This document shows positions 61,846 through 64,000 of a stretch of 64,000 nucleotides of DNA, one piece after another. Source of the DNA: Taenia hydatigena (taxonomy: Eukaryota > Platyhelminthes > Cestoda > Cyclophyllidea > Taeniidae); contig JADWOT020000478.1 in the NCBI GenBank assembly GCA_036345935.2, positions 20,169 through 84,168 of the forward strand, written 5' to 3'. Each line of letters opens with the position of its first letter. Within the stretch, counting starts at the first letter, position 1. A program made the position numbers and the translations under genes. The notes below the pieces were generated by a model that worked only from the letters and a program-made list of their open reading frames with translations, searched no databases and was not told where the DNA came from.

Positions 61846-63980
61846 ATGTGTGGTCTGTGCCACAACACAGCAAGGATTCAAAACCTTTCACGCATCATGA
61901 TAAATATCAATAAATTTTCCTCGAAGGACAAATTCGGTCAAAGCTATCTTTGGCTCTCACCAATCAATGATAAAGAAGACGACGTTGAACTCCTACTAAC
62001 ATCCCGCTCACCTTCGTCATTGCACAAATCCACCCTAAAGTGAGAAAAAGCAACGTTCGGATTCACGATGACAATATACGTGGAGGTCGACGGTAATGAT
62101 AGTGTAGGTTAGCGACTCATGCATCGAAAATTAGATTTCTACCATTCCACAGCACCCGAGTTGGATTTGCTGCCACACATTTACTGTCAGTATTGATGGC
62201 TCGTGACATGGGCACGTAGCATCACGTCGAATGTGATTTTAAACAATGTCAGCGTGGTCTCTCCTGGATTTAAAGGTGTGAAAATGAATAAAAGATCAGG
62301 AATTGCAATGTCTGGTACTGACAACAGTCTTTTATTTGCAATCGCATTTGATTTCTGTCAGTCGAAGAGTAGTGTCACGAAGTCTGCACTGCAGAAGAGC
62401 TGACGACAATACTATATGTGGTTAAAACAAGCAACAATGAGGATTTGAATGTGGCACTCTCAGAGGTGACCAAGTGTATGCTGTCACGGGGAGAACAGGA
62501 ATTGCGCACGACGAAATTGGGAATTTTTACAATCTAATTTGCCATGGGAGAAGCAACTGAGACATGGCAACTTACTCGTTTATCCTAGACGACATTGAGG
62601 ATTCCAAAACATATCAACGAATGATTTTGACCTTTTTTAGCAACGAGCCGCACTTGATCGGGGCAACACCTGTTTTCATTGACAATTTGGCACACATTGT
62701 GGTATCCGAATCAAGCATATCTGAATGGAGGTCAGCTGACGCATCACTTGTGATCCAAAACAGATCTCACACAGCACCTGCATCACTTCATTTTAGACCA
62801 CCTACACCACCTCCTCTCTGCCACTCAGTGCTAGTGAAATTTCTTGATCCAATTTTTACCACATTAGTACCATTGGCAGAGCACTGCTGTTCGTTTCCAA
62901 GCTGGCTGCCCATAGAACTTAGATTTGTAAGCAAGATCAGACCCTCAGCCTTCGGAACAATCAGTTGTGGGCAACTAATTCGAAAGGGGACGAATCCCGT
63001 CAAAGCAGCTTTGGAATTGTGCGCGCCAATGTTAGAGAAGACGGTGTCGAAGCACTGCAAAATTCCTGCTGGCCTTCGCTGCGTAGAGACCGACAGAATT
63101 TGCAGCATATTTCAGCGCAGGGAGTCCAAAACTCGCTTTTTCTCATTCCATAACTCCACGCGTTTGCTGTTGCTGTGAATACCTGGTGACGTGATTCCAT
63201 CACATCACGTCCCTTGTGGTTTCAACAATGTCAGCGTGGCCCCTTGGAAAAGTCAGTTAAAATTAATGAAGGATGTGCTATCGCAACGTCGGGTACTGAT
63301 GGCATCCTTTCAATTACCGTAGCATTTGACTTGCGTCGGCTAAATGACAGCGATAAGATACCCACACTGCAGAGTAAACAGGAGACAGCTCTCGACAATG
63401 CCAATGCCTTTTTATCTAATGAAGAGACGTTTACACTGTTGAAGTGGAAAAACTTTTAGTAATTGACCAAATTAACCCAGAGAGGGAAAGCACATGACTC
63501 GCCGAAATCCCCACATGCCGATGACGACTTACCGATGCAGCGTTTATGGACACGCAATAATTCGTCACCGCAGAATGTCGTTCTCTAGAGCCAGCACTGC
63601 AACTTTCCTTTAACATCTGGTGCAATCATACATTTGCAACATTTTCTAAGTAAAACATTGCGAAGTCGGTTTTTCACTTGGCTAATGGAATTGCCCCTGG
63701 GATAAATTTAATCAACTGTCTCGAGTCTTGTCAGAAGGCACGGCAATCAGGATCATCTCTGCTTTGAGTACACCTCCCTCAGCCTCCTTTTTATGAAGCT
63801 GGCTTCTAAGGGATGTAAGAAAGAACAGAGGAATTCGGTTAATGCAAACAGTGAAGTTTTGTTGGGAATTGGAATGTATGCTTTCCTCAGAAACTACCAG
63901 CCCTCTATCACCCAATAGTAAAGAAACAGTTGCCATATGCTTTAATGTAACCATATTTTCTAGGGGGCATCCATTCAATT
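61846..63980 (+). repeat. Chimeric diverged copy of large-arm sequence
   Basis: 61846-62768 matches about 26060-26968, and 62764-63980 matches about 28771-30030. The 1.8 kb between those parts of the arm is missing. The two pieces join at ATCTC, present at both parent places. The 204-codon frame at 62564-63178 spans the join and is an accident of it. Runs off the window edge. Confidence 0.85.
62356..62405. repeat. Conserved double-stem palindrome
   Basis: TGTCAGT/GCTGACG ends (two changes); inner GTAGTG/CACTGC. Most like the copy at 26554-26603. Confidence 0.75.
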
Positions 63981-64000
63981 TCAGGATAAATGTTTGTGCT

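Noticed and set aside
5480..62405. CRISPR array or tandem satellite
   Set aside because: The palindromes are kilobases apart and in varied contexts, not regularly spaced.
62564..63178. 204-codon plus-strand frame
   Set aside because: It spans the ATCTC deletion junction, so it is a chance fusion of two repeat pieces.
1..64000. Telomeric repeats, rRNA, histone or tRNA clusters
   Set aside because: No TTAGGG arrays, rRNA-like blocks or tRNA-shaped sequences were found.

Overview
The window looks like eukaryotic nuclear DNA that is almost entirely non-coding and repeat-built. There is no bacterial-style gene packing. Open frames are short and scattered on both strands, consensus GTAAGT/GTGAGT donors are seen, and the only convincing protein signatures are an F-box domain and one orphan internal exon. 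An invertebrate animal, perhaps a parasitic flatworm, is my best guess from base composition and repeat style, but nothing in the window proves it.

Layout. 1-9452 and 22629-32181 are the two arms of a very large inverted repeat (coordinate sum 32083 across the inner part) around a 13.2-kb spacer; the left arm runs off the window. The inner ~5.8 kb of the arms appears identical, while the outer ~3.6 kb carries substitutions and indels. The spacer holds diverged repeat copies plus one exon with consensus splice sites (14424-14676). From 32182 to 37004 there are single diverged copies of the same repeat family. 37005-38726 and 44409-46130 form a second inverted repeat (coordinate sum 83135), nearly identical over ~1.68 kb, around a 5.7-kb loop. 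38742-41900 is repeated in direct orientation at 58875-61845 and, shorter and more diverged, at 15618-17510. 48490-50870 is a non-repeated island carrying an F-box gene, possibly a pseudogene (FBXO4-like by my reading). 53200-57235 is a third, diverged copy of the outer part of the large inverted repeat. 61846-63980 is a chimera of two separate parts of that arm.

Repeat family. Nearly all the rest can be read as pieces of one multi-kilobase family. Its modules occur in a fixed order: a 48-50-nt imperfect palindrome (CGTCAGC ... GCTGACG), a middle section, a ~100-bp core (CACGAG ... GTGAAAATATCGCT ... CCAACACCTG), a post-core section and an L module. The L module can lead back into the section before the core, as if units were once head to tail. 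I see no transposase, reverse transcriptase or integrase frame, so the family looks non-autonomous or fully decayed. The most notable signals are the conserved palindrome at 13 places (two of them at the outer edges of the second inverted repeat), the identity plateaus in both inverted repeats, and a 1065-bp mismatch-free tract between copies that are otherwise roughly 90% alike.

Coordinates of repeat edges are read by eye and are good to a few bases where junctions are quoted, otherwise to a few tens of bases.
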